A stretch of 64,000 bases of DNA, taken from Atopsyche davidsoni (Eukaryota; Arthropoda; Insecta; Trichoptera; Hydrobiosidae). Location of the stretch: contig JAILWY010000012.1 in NCBI GenBank assembly GCA_022113835.1, positions 10,726,001-10,790,000 on the forward strand, given 5' to 3'. Below are positions 10,981-25,084 of the stretch, one piece after another. The translations under genes were made by a program, and so were the position numbers. How positions within the stretch are numbered: the first letter of the stretch is position 1; the number at the start of each line of letters is the position of its first letter. Under the pieces are notes generated by a model. The model saw only the letters and a program-made list of their open reading frames with translations, did no database searches and was not told where the DNA came from.

Positions 10981-13100
10981 GTAATATATTTTAAATAATT
11001 AAGGTCATAGCACATCGTGATTTTTTGTAACATCTGCAGTAACATCACTCAGTGTTTCAAATGCACATCTCTCGTTCATGAAGTCATTCAGATCGGCAGC
11101 GTGAAGAGCAATGTCAAGCTATCGTGCAATTTTATTTACTACATTAAATCGACCTGAACAAAAAATACCCGATGTAAATATAATATAAGATAATTAATTA
11201 TAAATTATTTAGCAATGGCATGGATTCAAATCTAAGCATGCAGTTTTTCGTATTTCGTATGTTAAATCGCATTGCAAGTCCCCAGTAGCTGCTAAATTTC
11301 TGTCATCCACTTCCAAAGTTCCGGGCAATAATAATAAAACATTTCTCTTTTAAAAAAACGTTTCCTTCATAATACTTTTTTGTCAAATAATTATAAACAA
11401 CTTACACGAAATTCTTTTTTTTTTTGATGACACCCCATGTGTCCAATTTAATCAAAGCAATGTTTAAGAAATATAATCTAAAAGCAATCTCTATTTAATA
11501 CATATTACATATACACTGTCATTCTTTAAATTTTTCATAAATTAATTAGTTGAAATGCATTATTTGAAAAAACCTTTGTAAAATTTGCACACAAAAAGTT
11601 TTTCCCCATATTAAAAAAAAATCAGTTTTGATTTGTTGTTTGTTTGCGAGCGATGTAAAATTGTTACACGGTGTAATTGTAAAATTGTTTTATTTTCATA
11701 CAAATATCAATGATATTAACAACATCAAATAAAATCAATGTTTTTTTCATCAAAAGTGTTCGCAGTCGCAAACAAGACGGAAATCGTTAAAATAAGAGAA
11801 GTCGTCCATAAATGCATGTCCGGTGTTAGTAATGCATTTAGCGTTGTTTTCACTGTGAGTTTTTTTTGTTATATTGTAGTTATACGTATGAACTTTGAGA
11901 CAAACATTTATAGTAACAACGGTACAAGAAATGGAAATTTCACAAAAATCACATGAATCTAGATTTAAAGTATCTGACATTGTACTTAGCGCCGTCTGTG
12001 ACATTTTATTAATGGTATATATTTATCGTGTTATACGATTATTGTAAAAATTGTGTAACCTTTGCTATTTTTATAACAATTTAAGTATTGTTGCCTAGGT
12101 TGGTTTATTTGTATAACAATCGTCACTATTCCTGAAAGCCAGTATCTTCGCGAAACTTTTGGGAAACTGCTAAAGTTTTTATTTTTACGTTTTAAATGTT
12201 TTTTTAAAATTATCATTTTAGTGTTGATATGTGGAAAGTATACCCATAAGCACACTTTCAGAATATAATTTTCATCGTTCATGATAGGGCGGGGGGGTTG
12301 AATCACAAGCCCTGGGCCCTGAGCCCGAGCCCTGAGTTCTGAGCACATCAGGCGCACAAATAAAACGGCTATTTATCTAACCTCACCAATATTGGAGTTA
12401 ATTTACTATTTGCAAATACTCATACACATAAATCCTTCGGTCTCACCTTAGCTATTGTTTACCTGGTTTTTTTGTGGCAAGCATTTGATTGCTCTGGGTA
12501 ATCGAGTACAGTGAGCAGCACACGGTGCCAATGAGTAGTCAAGTACAAAGTTTTAAATTGTGATAGCCTCAGGGCGAGAACATTTATAGGTTTTTTTGTG
12601 TTTGCCAATTACATAATAATTCATCGGTGCGCACCTATGAAACCCGTATTTATTCTATATCGACAGAGGTCTTCGGAAATGTAAAGCGCATACAATTTCT
12701 GCAAATAATTTTCATTTCAGTATTTTTTTTTCATGGTTTTTGTTTGCTACTTTAGGTTTTTGGTTATGCGCAGGAGAAAAATATTAGAAAATTCTCTAAT
12801 AAAGTGGTAAAATCGTAAAATGCACTAATTTATGTAAAAATAATTTGAAATTTATTTTTCATTAAGATATTTTATCTTGTAATATTTTAATGACGAGATT
12901 GATAAATTGATTGGCCATCACAATATTCATTAAAGTATTTGTAAGTTAGTAATACCTAATATAAATGTTTCCATACGATATTTTTCGATTTACCAAGTGA
13001 CTTCGAGCAGTATACTAGGAAATTAAATGCTAAATATTCTTTCAAAATCAGACTTTGTTTATAAAAACGGTTGTGTAAGGTTTTTTAAGAGTTTTTCTAT
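10981..13100. other. AT-rich intergenic DNA
   Basis: No gene seen. A short C/G-rich patch with CCCTGAG-type repeats lies near 12285-12355. Confidence 0.4.
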
Positions 13101-13109
13101 TTTCCTTCG

Positions 13110-13193
13110 GTTGGGCAAGCCACGCAGCCACGCGGCCACGCGGCCACGCAGCCACGCGGCCACGCGGCCACGCAGCCACGCGCGTTGGGCAAG
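13110..13193. repeat. 8-bp tandem array flanked by 10-bp direct repeats
   Basis: Eight units of CCACGCRG (13120-13183) in the order AG, GG, GG, AG, GG, GG, AG, then a degraded unit, so a 24-bp higher-order period is visible. GTTGGGCAAG occurs directly on both sides, at 13110-13119 and 13184-13193. Confidence 0.9.
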
Positions 13194-13850
13194 AGCGCCG
13201 GCCGAGTCCACGCCGGATGACCTTTGGCGTTGCCTGCTGCTGATAATCTTGGAAATTACTTTTCGTGACAATCGAAAGTTTTTGTGTCTCGGAACTGCCG
13301 CGGCGCGCTGCCTCGGAAGGTACTTTGCCTTTTTACAGTCGTGTGCGGCAATCTTATCTCCGTAATTTCTACCGCGAGGTTAAGGTATAATTTGCATATA
13401 ATACCTAGGATTTTTTCGTATGTTTTTGTAATGAGTTTTGTGCATGTAAGGTATCTTCATTCTCGGCTCAGAATAATTTGAGGTGATTTTATCTCGAATT
13501 TTATAATTCTCTGCGGCGTGTCGGAGGCTGCGTTTTTACTCGGCTCTATTGTCAGATTCGAGTCGGGGTAACGATCCCCTCTCGAGGTACGATTGTGCCA
13601 TCGATAAGCTATTGGGATATTCTAAGCAGCATCAGCATGAAAAATGAGGTCCACACTTTCATAACCTATCTCAACATCGATTCGGAGCGAGGGGTGGGCG
13701 GTCAGCTCGGCGGGGCGGGGCGGTGCGGTGCGAGTGTCGCGCGGCCGATTCGGATTGACATTGAAGGACGACCGGCGGAAGATCGCGGCTGAGGCCCGCC
13801 TGCGGAGAGAAAGTTGTCACGCTGCGCCGCGTAATCGAAGTAAAGCATCC
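13194..13850. other. CpG-rich island without a recognised gene
   Basis: GC-rich sequence between two tandem arrays, rich in CpG (notably 13680-13830). Open frames appear on both strands, as expected from composition, but none matches a family that I recognise. It may be a promoter or an unspliced 5' exon. Confidence 0.35.
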
Positions 13851-13852
13851 TC

Positions 13853-13913
13853 AAGGCTGCCAAGGCTGCCGAGGCTGCCGAGGCTGCCGAGGCTGCCGAG
13901 GCTGCTGAAGCTG
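13853..13913. repeat. 9-bp tandem array (CTGCCGAGG)n
   Basis: About seven units of CTGCCGAGG, slightly degenerate at both ends. One plus-strand frame reads as repeated Ala-Ala-Glu but has an in-frame stop just upstream and no start, so it is not called as coding. Confidence 0.9.
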
Positions 13914-16900
13914 CCCCGGGCTCGTCACCGACGCTCCCCCGGCCTTGGCGCGGTGGAGGGAACTTCTCGATAGCGACACTCGTTTTCTCATTGACGACCC
14001 GTTAGCTTCAAAATTGAAAACCTCATTACCCTTAGAAAAACACTCGGAACTCGTCATTACTTCGGTCGTCTTGAGTGACCTCCCTCGCGAGTTAAAATCA
14101 AATAACATTGAATAAGTTATGGTTATTTTTGTAATTCTGAATTTAATAAGTTTGCGTGTCTAATGTGAATAAAATATATTTAATTTTCATGATTTGTGTT
14201 TCAATTTCGAGTACTCCTCGGTGGATACTCGGATTAGAATTGCGATACAATAATTTTATCGAAAAGTTTTTTAAAAGAGCCGTTTTGTTTATTTTATATT
14301 CAACCACCTGGGATTTTATTGAGAAGTACTTGATAATATTGAGTGCGTACTGAGTGTGTCGAATTCCCATTCTCACACAGTTGGAAATTTGCCCAATAGT
14401 GGAGATGAAAGTGATAACCAAACGTCAATAATTACGTTTTATAATGTCACGGTTCGGTTCGTTACAAAATATTTTTGTCATTGACATTTCTTAGAGAATT
14501 TAAGAGCATCCAGTAAACCGTAAAGAAGAGACTACATTGCTGCAGTGTGTTTCAGCCGGAAAGCGACCGTTTTGATCGAGTGTAGATCTTGCAAGGCGAA
14601 GTATCACTTCAGAATCAAAGTTCAACCGAGAGGCTGTTTGAAATGGTTGCAATGCCTGAACCCAAAAGCGAACCGGCCCCAGTGTTGCTGTTATCCCTTA
14701 TGCAGCTGCGAGGAATCGTCTCTCCTTACGAGTTTCGATACTCATCATGACCTGTCAGTGAATGTTCCCAGACCGCGTTGATAGATCAAGGTCTATCCAC
14801 CTTGACTTTCAGATTTCGGGTATTTTGAAACGCTCGGCTCGCGGAGATTGTTTGGCCGTTAATAAATTTCCCAAATCGCGATTTACATGGAAGCCACATT
14901 AAATCTTCTCGAAGGAATAAAATAATAAATTCTTTTCCATTCGTAGACTCATCCGAAGCGCCGTGAGGTTAAAAAAGTAAATAAATCACTACATTTTGAC
15001 AGAATTTGTAAGCCCAAAAAAACTTTTATGTGCACTTTCTTAAGATTGACATAAATGCAAAGATCACTATTATGTTAATTTTTAAGTAACGGTAGCTTTT
15101 ACAAAAAAGACGTTTATTAGTATTTATTCTGCTCAATGTTAGCACGTAACATCTTCTTCATCAAGTGCCTCTCCTCAGAGGAGGTTGGCGACCATTTCAC
15201 TGAGCATTTATTCATGCTGAACCAGTGTTCATGGTTTTCTAAGGGGAAAAAAGCGTAACATAAATATTAATAACAATAACAATTTTGGCGCAAAATAATT
15301 TGTATTTAAAACTATACCTATCATTTTTTTGAACAAAGGTGATGATTTCCATACATTTATATTAGAAAGAGAGGTTGAAATGAATCATCTAAGTATTAAA
15401 TATATATTTATTATTTATCTTTTTGACGCAGCAGTGAGAAAGCTGTACATGGCAAGGTTCAATATGAATACCAAAAAGTTATTGAGAAAAGGTTAGTGAT
15501 GAATTTGAAAAGGATTTGGTTTTATCTGCATTTAATTAATTAAAAAATATTCTCGTTCCGGTTGAATCGTACAACTTGGAAGAGCGTCCATCTATAGAAA
15601 ACCCTGCAAAATATTTGAAGGCATAATATACTACCGAGCGACATATAAATATGTATTATGCAAATGAATGGATGCACTTTAAAATAAACATTTATTAATG
15701 CATTGCCGCTGAAACTGACCGTCACGCGGACTATCCAATTTATTGATATAATTTTCATAGTATTTTTTATGTTACTTTATAGATTTGTTTTTGAGGTTTA
15801 TTTGCGTTAAAATAAACCGTCGTATATTGTGCAAGTAGATAATCATTATAACTCAAGCGCTTGCGCTCGTGGTAGTTTGGTATAATCGATGTACAAATAT
15901 TCGTCCTTCATCCAGTATGGAATATTTAGTAAACCAACCAGCAACTGTAATCAACACTTATTGAAAAACGCTCCGCGAAAAACTATTAACCGAGACAAAG
16001 TCCGATTTCGCCAACGACAAATTCCACGCAAAATAATTTCAATATTTCATTGATGAGATTTATAAATTGTTTCATTTCACCTCGGGGATTATTTTGCTAC
16101 ATTTGGAGAATCCGCGTGATACCTTTTAGTCATGTGTGTTTCTTGTGTATTCTTAGAAAAAAAAAAATGAAACTTGTTTAGGTGCTTAGTTATTGCCTTA
16201 CGCATGACGACATAACTACATTTCAATAAACCGCGTCATAATAATCTTAGCAAGATTTTTCGCGAGCTACGTCAAGCTAGAGTTTTTCTGGTCACGAGTA
16301 AAACTGACGTAAGATCCTGCGTGGCAGAGCATTTGTACAAACATTTCTAAACTATTCTGATCGTGAAGAGTGCATTATTTTTCACAAAAAAAAATTTTAG
16401 GGCAAATCTATGTAGTCGTTGACTTGTAGACCGTGGCTTGACAAGACAATTTTATTTGTTTATTGATATATTATTTTCAGATTTCTTTAAAGGTATACAA
16501 AGAAAAAGAATGAAACCAATATATTATCGAGTATTCACTTATTACGTTCAAATAGTATATGTAGAGATTTAATACAGTTTTGTTTTATATTTTTTGTGGT
16601 GTATTGCATATATATCTTTACTTTATTATGTAACTAATCCACGAAGGGAGCTACGTCCGGGATCTCCGGATTTGGTTTGGCACTGAACTCACCTTTACAA
16701 ATCACATTTGATAGCTTGTGGCTCTTTGCAAGATACAAGGAATCGCTGTAAGAACCTCCAGGTCGTTCAGTAAGATTGATGCAATCAAATGTCTATTATT
16801 AAAAGTTCTGTACGACCAAGGTTTTAGCATGTCAGTGTTGTGAAAAAAGTACATCGATTTGATAGTGCATTTATTTGCGAGTGTAATTTGCGATGTTTGT

Positions 16901-18540
16901 CAGTTAGTCAGGATATTGCTATCGGCGCTTTAACGCGAAGGGAGGGTTCCTTGAAACCCTTCAGATACTTGATGCCTCGGGTTCCAGGGACCACCGAACT
17001 ATCGCCAACTAGCTGTCACCAAGCACGATGGTATGCGAATCTCACTATCGACGTATTTTATGTACGTACATTTTCACTTTGTATCAGGTAATCGGTTCGA
17101 AAAACTAATAAATAAAAAATACGATTAATTTTTAAAATAAGTAAGATGATACATCTCGGGGAAGTCCTGGACATTACGAAGGATCCGCGATCTAGCAATC
17201 ACATTCTAGTCACGACCGTTCCTCACAGGCATACAGTCATGCCCTATTCAGATGAACTATGATAATGTACAAATAATGATAAAATCATGCACTTATTAAT
17301 AATGTACAAAAGGATATTGAACGGAACAACGAGGCCTTTGAGTTATAGCATGTTTCTACCATGCAATTTAATTAAACATCCTTTAATTAAAAATTGAAAA
17401 AATTGGTACACAAGTAGGAACTCATTAAATTAGGGTTTTTCCATTAGTCAAGGTTAAATATTTATAAAATGTATAAATATTCCTTAATTATGCAAATTCA
17501 CATTTGAAGCGTTGTCAAAAAAAAAACTGTTGTAAAATAAATAATGGGATATCATAAATAACAATAGGAGGAATTCAAAACTTTAGATTTACATCCGACT
17601 TAGCTACAAGCACATTAAATCCTAATTGGCCATGAAAACTTTATTTAAAAAAGTAGTTTTGATTGCAAATAAAAAATTGAGTAATGCCGGTACATATCTG
17701 TCGACACTTGCAGGCTTGGGTTTATTTGCACGCAAGTTAGTGGTTTACACGAACCATTATAATTAGCATCATTGTCGCAATTACCTACTTAATATTTTCA
17801 TTTTAATTATTTGAATAATTTATTTACGGCCAAACAATCGACACTATGGGAAGATATTTTTTCAAGTGTGTCAAGTTTTTGTAGTTGTTTTGAATAATTT
17901 CTATTGGTTAAATCTTTTTGTTACATCTTTTGGTTTAATATAATTTTTAGAGATTTTTGTATTTAATAGTTATAATAATATATCAAATTGGACTTCAATA
18001 TAATTATTTTTATATGACAGCTGGTCGTATCATCCAAGTCTAGATCCTAAAATGTATTTAAATATTCAACTACGTAACAAGACACTGACCAAATCAGATG
18101 CTGAGACACTGGCAGCTGATATTAAAGTCGTATTTTTAAAATTCTGATTGAAATTTTATTCTGCTTTTAATAATATAGGTATATGTTTATTTAATGTGTT
18201 GGTATTTTTATTAGTAAAATCACGAGTTCCGGAACGAAAATTTTATGACTTAATATTGTATGTTTTTGATATAAAAATTCTCACCTGATACAAGTTTTGA
18301 CATTAACATGAAACTTTATTTGACAAGTATAATTATTTTACAAAATGAAGACTGAAGTTTAATGTAAATGTCCACCTATTTAATGTTTTTCCAGTTATCT
18401 AATTTAAAAAAAATATATATATATATATAATAAAATTCAAATTATCTTACTTAGTTGTTGATTATTTTACCAAGTTTTTACTTACTTGGTTGTTATTATA
18501 AAACCAAAACTATGCAATAGTAAATTAATTTTAAGGGTTA
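13914..18540. other. intergenic DNA with a GC-richer patch at 14.5-14.8 kb
   Basis: Mostly AT-rich. A patch at 14540-14800 has higher GC and overlapping short frames, including one of 35 codons at 14643-14750 that starts MVAMPEPKSEP; none is recognised. It contains dispersed-repeat copy 2. No gene is supported. Confidence 0.4.
15150..15250 (+). repeat. dispersed repeat family A, copy 2
   Basis: Contains the shared core GCCTCTCCTCAGAGGAGGTT followed by GGCGACCATTTCACTGAGCA and a GTTCATGGTTTTCTAAGG tail. It is closest to copy 3 around the core. Confidence 0.7.
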
Positions 18541-18542
18541 AA

Positions 18543-18656
18543 ATGAGTGAACTGGCGCTTGGAGACATTTTCGGAGAGATCGGGGGGGATGAGTGCTCGC
18601 GGGTGGTAATGGACGATATGATATCTGATTGCGGTTTCCATGTGTTGCTAAACTGA
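18543..18656 (+). CDS. candidate small ORF, 37 aa, unknown
   Basis: An ATG at 18543 opens a 37-residue frame (MSELALGDIFGEIGG..., ending HVLLN). It sits in a short GC-rich patch of otherwise AT-rich DNA. A TATA-like TTATAAAACC lies about 45 bases upstream. The sequence is acidic and protein-like, but I recognise no family. It could instead be a first coding exon or chance. Nothing in its surroundings suggests a function. Confidence 0.2.
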   Translation: MSELALGDIFGEIGGDECSRVVMDDMISDCGFHVLLN

Positions 18657-19969
18657 AAATGTTTGTAGGTGAAAATAATTAGTAAAGCGAAGCATTAACA
18701 ATTGATTTGCACGAGAGTTATTTCAACACAAGACCAACCTTATCACTACAAATTACCAGCATTACCAAATTACTGCCTTCGCATCAGCGTAAGTTCAAAC
18801 GATGAAACGACTTTTCCGATTTGCTGGGAACGAATTCGGATTTGGATACGTGTGCAAATAAATAGCGTTTTATGGGTAAAGTGATTTTTTGCTGCTATTC
18901 TTACGTGCTCGCGGAGACTCGCCAGACAAGGCCGGCGCTCGTGATGTTTGAATGTGTTTGACGCGAACGTTATGCATATGCAAATATATTATATATGAGA
19001 TTGTATAATAGATGTTTTCGTGGATATGCATAGAATAGTCCGCCTGTGTGGAGTCAGCCGCTCGCTGTTAGCCTACATCCGTCACCGACGCCAGGCCGTG
19101 TGAAAACACATGACTCTTTAAAGAAAATGTCACGATTTGAAATCAAATCGATCATGGGAAACACGAGCCGTGCCTGAACAGCCTGCCTGCGCAAAATTTA
19201 ATAACGTATACTTTATTCACAATACCCTGACGGTATTACTGCAAGTAATTAAATTATAGCCCAGAGTGTTGTCAAGCAGATACCAAATACCGAGGTAGAT
19301 TACCAATTAATAATAGAGAGTAAATTTAAAAGTTTTTCGTTTGATCTGAGATCTTCTTTGTCGGTGAGTAGTTAAATATGTATAGTATATAAAACCTGCC
19401 TAGGGTCAAATATTTGTTTATGTGAAAAGTCACCGGTTTGAGTGGAACCGTATCTTATTTCGTGTTTGGTAATATTTTTCAACTGCGTAAGTTCTTTTTA
19501 AACTTTAGGAATTAGAGATATTTTTTTAAATAATTACCAAATATGAATTGATTAAACAATAGAGGGTTGATTAAATATAATAGCACGAATGCGTTTTTCT
19601 CCTTTTTCATTATCTTCAATTCGTACATATCAATATGCCATCGAAGATTGTCAATTTATTTTGTTTCTATAATTTCGATAAATAATATTTTATGTAGATG
19701 TTTTTTTAAATTTATTTACATATCTTAATTTATATTTAATTTGATCGATATGTTCATACATATGAGGAGTGTTATTTCTGAGAATGAAATAATAATGTTT
19801 CAAGCCCGGTTGGAGTTCACTGCCCCGAGGTCTGCGTTGAAATTCGTTTATATCCTCCTACAAGTGAATGAACGCATTATAATAAATCAAAGAATTAAAA
19901 ATATCATAGGCTATGTTTTGTATAATGCTGTTAATTTTTGTCACATGTTAACAAAATTGACAAAATTAT

Positions 19970-20069
19970 TCTAGATATTTTAAATTCTATGATTTATAAT
20001 AATATGTTTACATTGTTTACGAATTTAATAATTGTAAATATAGTCTAAGATATTTTAAATTCTGTGATT
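19970..20069. repeat. diverged short tandem duplication
   Basis: TCTAGATATTTTAAATTCTA (from 19970) recurs as TCTAAGATATTTTAAATTCT (from 20044), about 74 bases on. Similarity continues weakly beyond the core. Confidence 0.6.
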
Positions 20070-22506
20070 CACATATTGTGTTTAGGTACTTTCCTTATAA
20101 ATACTACTAAATATTGAATATGAATCTGCGAATATTTATGTCACATCAAAAGAAAACTGAATGTTGTGTTTGTTTGTCCTGTATCTTATAAAAAAAGGAA
20201 ACTTGCTATCCATTTGGGATCACAAAAAATCTTTTCATTGTTTAAACTTATTTTCTAAATCAATGAATAAAATAATAATTTTAGTTAAAAGGTGACTGGG
20301 TGAAATGTAAGCACTGGAAAGTTTATTTGATTATTTCGATTGGGAAAATCAACAGCTATGTTTGATTGTGAAGTATTTAGAGTAATCGCATGTAACGAAA
20401 GTCACGCTTTCAACACATTAATTGTTTACCCAGCGGGCACAATATCTGAAATTGTTATTTTTTAGAAAGACTCAAAAACCACGACACACTTGACTTGACA
20501 GGCTTACTTTACAAGTTTAATAACTTTCTTTTGCGTACTTATCAACGGAACGAGTCCTCAGTGGGCAGAAACTGCACGTCGAAATTCTGAATGTACGCCG
20601 ATCTTCACCTGAAAGGGAAACTGCCAGCCAACACGAGCATGGGGGGATTTATTTGGTTTAGTTTCGTTTGTAGCACCTGAACATACTTTAGTCTTTTAAG
20701 TGAAACTAATTGTTGATGGATTAATTAGAACTTTTACTTCAATTGTTGCATATATTGTATGCGTGGCATGCTGTGAAGATGACTGCAAGGCGAGTCTTTG
20801 TTTTACCATCGTTTCATATATATACATATTAATGCAAAGTGATTATTAGCAAAAATAAATAAGGTATGTTGAGTGTTTCAAAGTAAGACGGAGTTGACAA
20901 CGTGTATTATTTGTTAATCAACAATTTTTTTTTCAAATTTCATAAGAAAAATGTATTCAATGTTGTTAAATATAATATATGACCAAAACAAATATCTATG
21001 GGTTTAGTAATAAGTTCAGAAAATTTAGATATCGATAAAAACTTTTGGTTAATAATAGTTATATTTTTATTTTTGCTTTGGATACTTTTTCATCCACTGT
21101 GAGTATCGAGCCGATATCATAAATAGCCAACATGTGTACCTACTCACACTCCAACAATGAAACAAATGGTGATGTAATAAATAATGATATTTATTATAGT
21201 TTGCAATGAGTAACTTTAACTTCACGACATTGGCGTTTTAAGAATTATTGAATCATTCATGAGAAAAAAAATAGGATATTTAAACAAAGATAAATTGGTA
21301 GTTTACTTATGAAAAAGTACACGTATTGTTGCGTCATTGATATTTAATAAATAATTGACATCAGAGGAGGTAAAATATGATTTGCATGATACTAATTCAA
21401 CTTATTTGTGTACACACACACACGTGTATATGTGTTTGTGTCCTTTTTTATTTATTAAAATAGTCCCATAATTGATACCAAGTTACTAACCTACTCAAAA
21501 ATATACACAAAAAGATTTTGCCTATAACTGTATAGTATTTTTATAACATGTTGAATTTGAATTATTAGTAATCAAGATTTATTTTCATGATTTAACATTC
21601 CACGGCTTATTTAGCAGTTTAATTATTTAGGATTATGTAGCGACTCGGTCTAACACAGGAAAGTTTCTGCTGCGTCCAAGTATTTATAAATAAATCCAAT
21701 CAAGTAAAATAGTTATGATATTTTAAAACCTGCTTTTATTCCCGTTTGGATACGTTGTTTTGTCGTTTTTTTATTTATGCAAGATCCAATCGTGCGTCAC
21801 ATGTTCTGCCCCAAGGCGAGAGTCGCGAGATTCTGCGGTAGCGACACATCTCAAAGGCCCCAAAAAATGCTTGATAATAAATCGAAATTGTAAAAAAAAA
21901 GCACCTCCTGTGATACTATCTGTTTTCTGATTATACTATGTATTATACTATGTAAATAAAGGCTCTAAGCTTGAGGGCGTGGGGGAGGGCCCGGTGTTTA
22001 TTGTAAATCATAGAGGTGGTATTGACGTCATCATTTGAACGTATGATTTCACAACATTGTAATCTTTACGGCTATGTTTGTATTTTCTTGAATGGCATTT
22101 TATAATTAAAAGTTGGTTAAGTGTACCGCCATAATGCGAATGAAGTGGGTATCTGCACGAAAGAGGCAGGCTCGCCCACTCGCATGGCTCGCGGGGATCT
22201 CTCCTCTCCGAGTATGGAGGTGTAATTAAGTAAGGGAATTTTGATGTAATGATAATACATGTAATAATGTGATTCCTTCAATTACTTTAAAAACATCATA
22301 TTGCATTATATCAAGATTCTTTGGTAGCTCAAGATGTCGACTGAACTATGATATTTCATCATTCACCAGGATGTCGATCACGGATTGTTTATCGTAGAAA
22401 TACTCGTATATACGTAGGTATATAATTAAACGAGGGCTGCACAATCTAATAAAATATATTAAATAAAATAAAATCAGGGATGTGTTTTATTTGTGAATTC
22501 TTGTTG

Positions 22507-22539
22507 GTCCATAACTGTTTATATAAAATAGTTATGGAC
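22507..22539. repeat. perfect inverted repeat (10-bp stem, 13-nt loop)
   Basis: GTCCATAACT at 22507-22516 pairs perfectly with AGTTATGGAC at 22530-22539. Confidence 0.75.
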
Positions 22540-24985
22540 TTGAATGTTAGTAAGGAAATATGAATCTCCGCAGCTTTTGCTGCGGCCAGTGTGGTCAAAA
22601 ATAAGCAACCTCTATCCAGGCTTAAATTTAAAATTCATTTTATACAAGCACGCACAGTTTCAATATCATTTTGAAAGCCAATACAAAAACAAGAATATTG
22701 TGTCTGTGTTGCGGGGGCCGTCAACCATTTTCCACGTAAAGCAGATAGTATCAATATAAAGCAGTTGCTTGGCTTGAAACTAATTAGTTTTCATATAATA
22801 TTTTTAAGTAGGTCTTCTCTGGTCTTGTGATTCGCGCGATTGCAACAATAATCCCAAGTCGCCGAACAAATCGTCCGGCACGTCCTTATACGAAATCTCT
22901 TCTATAAACAATATGCTTAATTAAATCAAGCAATCCCAACGATGTTTATATTTTAGAATACATTATATTTTATTATGGAAATTTATTACATACCATAAAA
23001 TTAATAAAGGTTATTTATAAGTTTCATCACTTTATAAATACGTTTAATAAGAAATTTTAAATATCATTATGAAATTTAAAAAAAAATTGTATAGCATTGA
23101 AAAATATGTTTAATAGTAGCGGATATAATTATATGAAAAACGTATCTGATTTGACGCAGCATTGACAAGATTAGTAACATTAATATCAATATAATTTGTT
23201 GTACCTGAGGTCTAAGGTAATTCTAATTGCAGCCAATTCTAAATGTACGATGCATTGCGAATCACATGTTGGCTTAATATTATGCATTCGTCATACAAGA
23301 ATCAATGATGTTCTTACTCACGAGTTAACCTAAATTTAAGATCTAACTGCGTGTTCACGTTTTCTGTACTACCTCGGGTGAAGGATGCAAGTACGTCTCC
23401 TCGGTCGTTTTTTTCGTGTTAGTTAAACAATGTTATTCTAGGCAATTGTATTTCAGTTGTGTTTCAATTCGTAAGTGATAATTTGAAGATTCTCCAATGA
23501 TGAGACCGACGGAGCTGGCACGAGAACATAATGATGGCTTTGTGTTCATTAGTTATTTTTTTATAAATTTTGTTTACACAATATTCAACATCATAACACA
23601 GGTATTTTTAAAATGAAATTTCCACACTAGTTTTCCGTGAAAACGCAAAACACTTCTTACATGTTTCATAGATATATTTAACATAATAATTTTTATGAAA
23701 GTAAGAAATTCAAAAATATATTCCTCGTGAACAGAGTGATCTTGTCTTATGTTTAAATTTATTTTTTTGAAAACAATTTAAGCTTTTGTGTACACTTAAA
23801 TTAATAATTTTTGAGATCTATCGGTTACAAATATCTGAACTATTTTACCTCGGTAATATTAGTATTAGTACTAGGGTAGTTCTTGAGGTGTACGTAACAT
23901 TCATTTGTAATAAAATGTATCAATGTACCTCAGTAAAAACAGCAAATTAAATTTAAAATCAATTTGAGAATGAATGGTAATACCTGAATTTTTATCAATT
24001 ATATTTAATTAAACCCAAACAAGGATTTTCTTTAAACCATTTTTCTAAAACTAAACTCCTGTAATACTCCGGAGTTATTTTAAGTTGACATTGAGTATTG
24101 AACCTTAAGTCAGTGTTGTATAATTGTCCATAGAAAATTATAGTAGTCAAAATCTAAAGATGACCATGAACAAGTTTGGGATATAATACAGCTTTGCATA
24201 TTTCTCAAGGATAGTCATTTAAGTTATCCAAGACGTAAGATTCACGCTGAAATATTTAAATAACGCCGTCCATTTTGTATGTTTGTCTCGACTTGACACG
24301 AGTTCACGACGGGAAACATCATAATTGGCCGCGGGTCACAGTCGCTAGTCACCTGATGGCACAGATGTAATAAAGATGTTAAATAACACATTATGTCGCC
24401 ATTCTCTGTCAGCGAAGTAAGTAATAACAGGTAAATGGGAAGTGAGTAAAGTGACTGAAGCAGATCCGCCCGTCTTACTTCCACTCGAGACCGGCACAAA
24501 AAACTCCATAACCTACTAAATGAAAACATAAGCGGCGTCTCTCCGTCACATCTACCCATAAAACATTGCATTCGGTTGTTAGAAAGTTTAATATCATCAC
24601 TTTGAGTAACTAAACATTATTCAAAGTCATACATTAATTTAAATATTTTTGTTTTACTGCCTTTGCGTGAAATAATGAATCATATTAACAATTTATTTTC
24701 TGACTCGTGATTCGACCTTAGCTGCTACAAAACGACAAGGAAACCCAGTAATTTCTTCATCAAAAAAGTCATTAACTATAAGCGATAAAATTATAATTTT
24801 AGTGGATTCGTCCACCGACAACGTTTCGTGACTTAAACTATTTGAAATCTGTATTTAAGCAAATATTGTAACAGGCGCGAGCATGAATGAGCCGTTCTGA
24901 ATTACAGAGCATGCTCTACCACCAATCACTAATTAGATATTGCATATATATTGCAATATTAACACCGATGATTTAATACTTATTA

Positions 24986-25071
<86 letters not shown>

Positions 25072-25084
25072 TATATATATATAT
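24986..25084. repeat. (TA)n microsatellite
   Basis: About 100 bases of uninterrupted or nearly uninterrupted TA dinucleotides. Confidence 0.95.

Noticed and set aside
13027..13365. 112-codon frame with SHAATRPR repeats
   Set aside because: Translation of the 8-bp array; open frames are also present on the opposite strand.
13853..13975. Ala-Ala-Glu repeat frame
   Set aside because: Stop codon immediately upstream, no start codon, composition explained by the 9-bp array.
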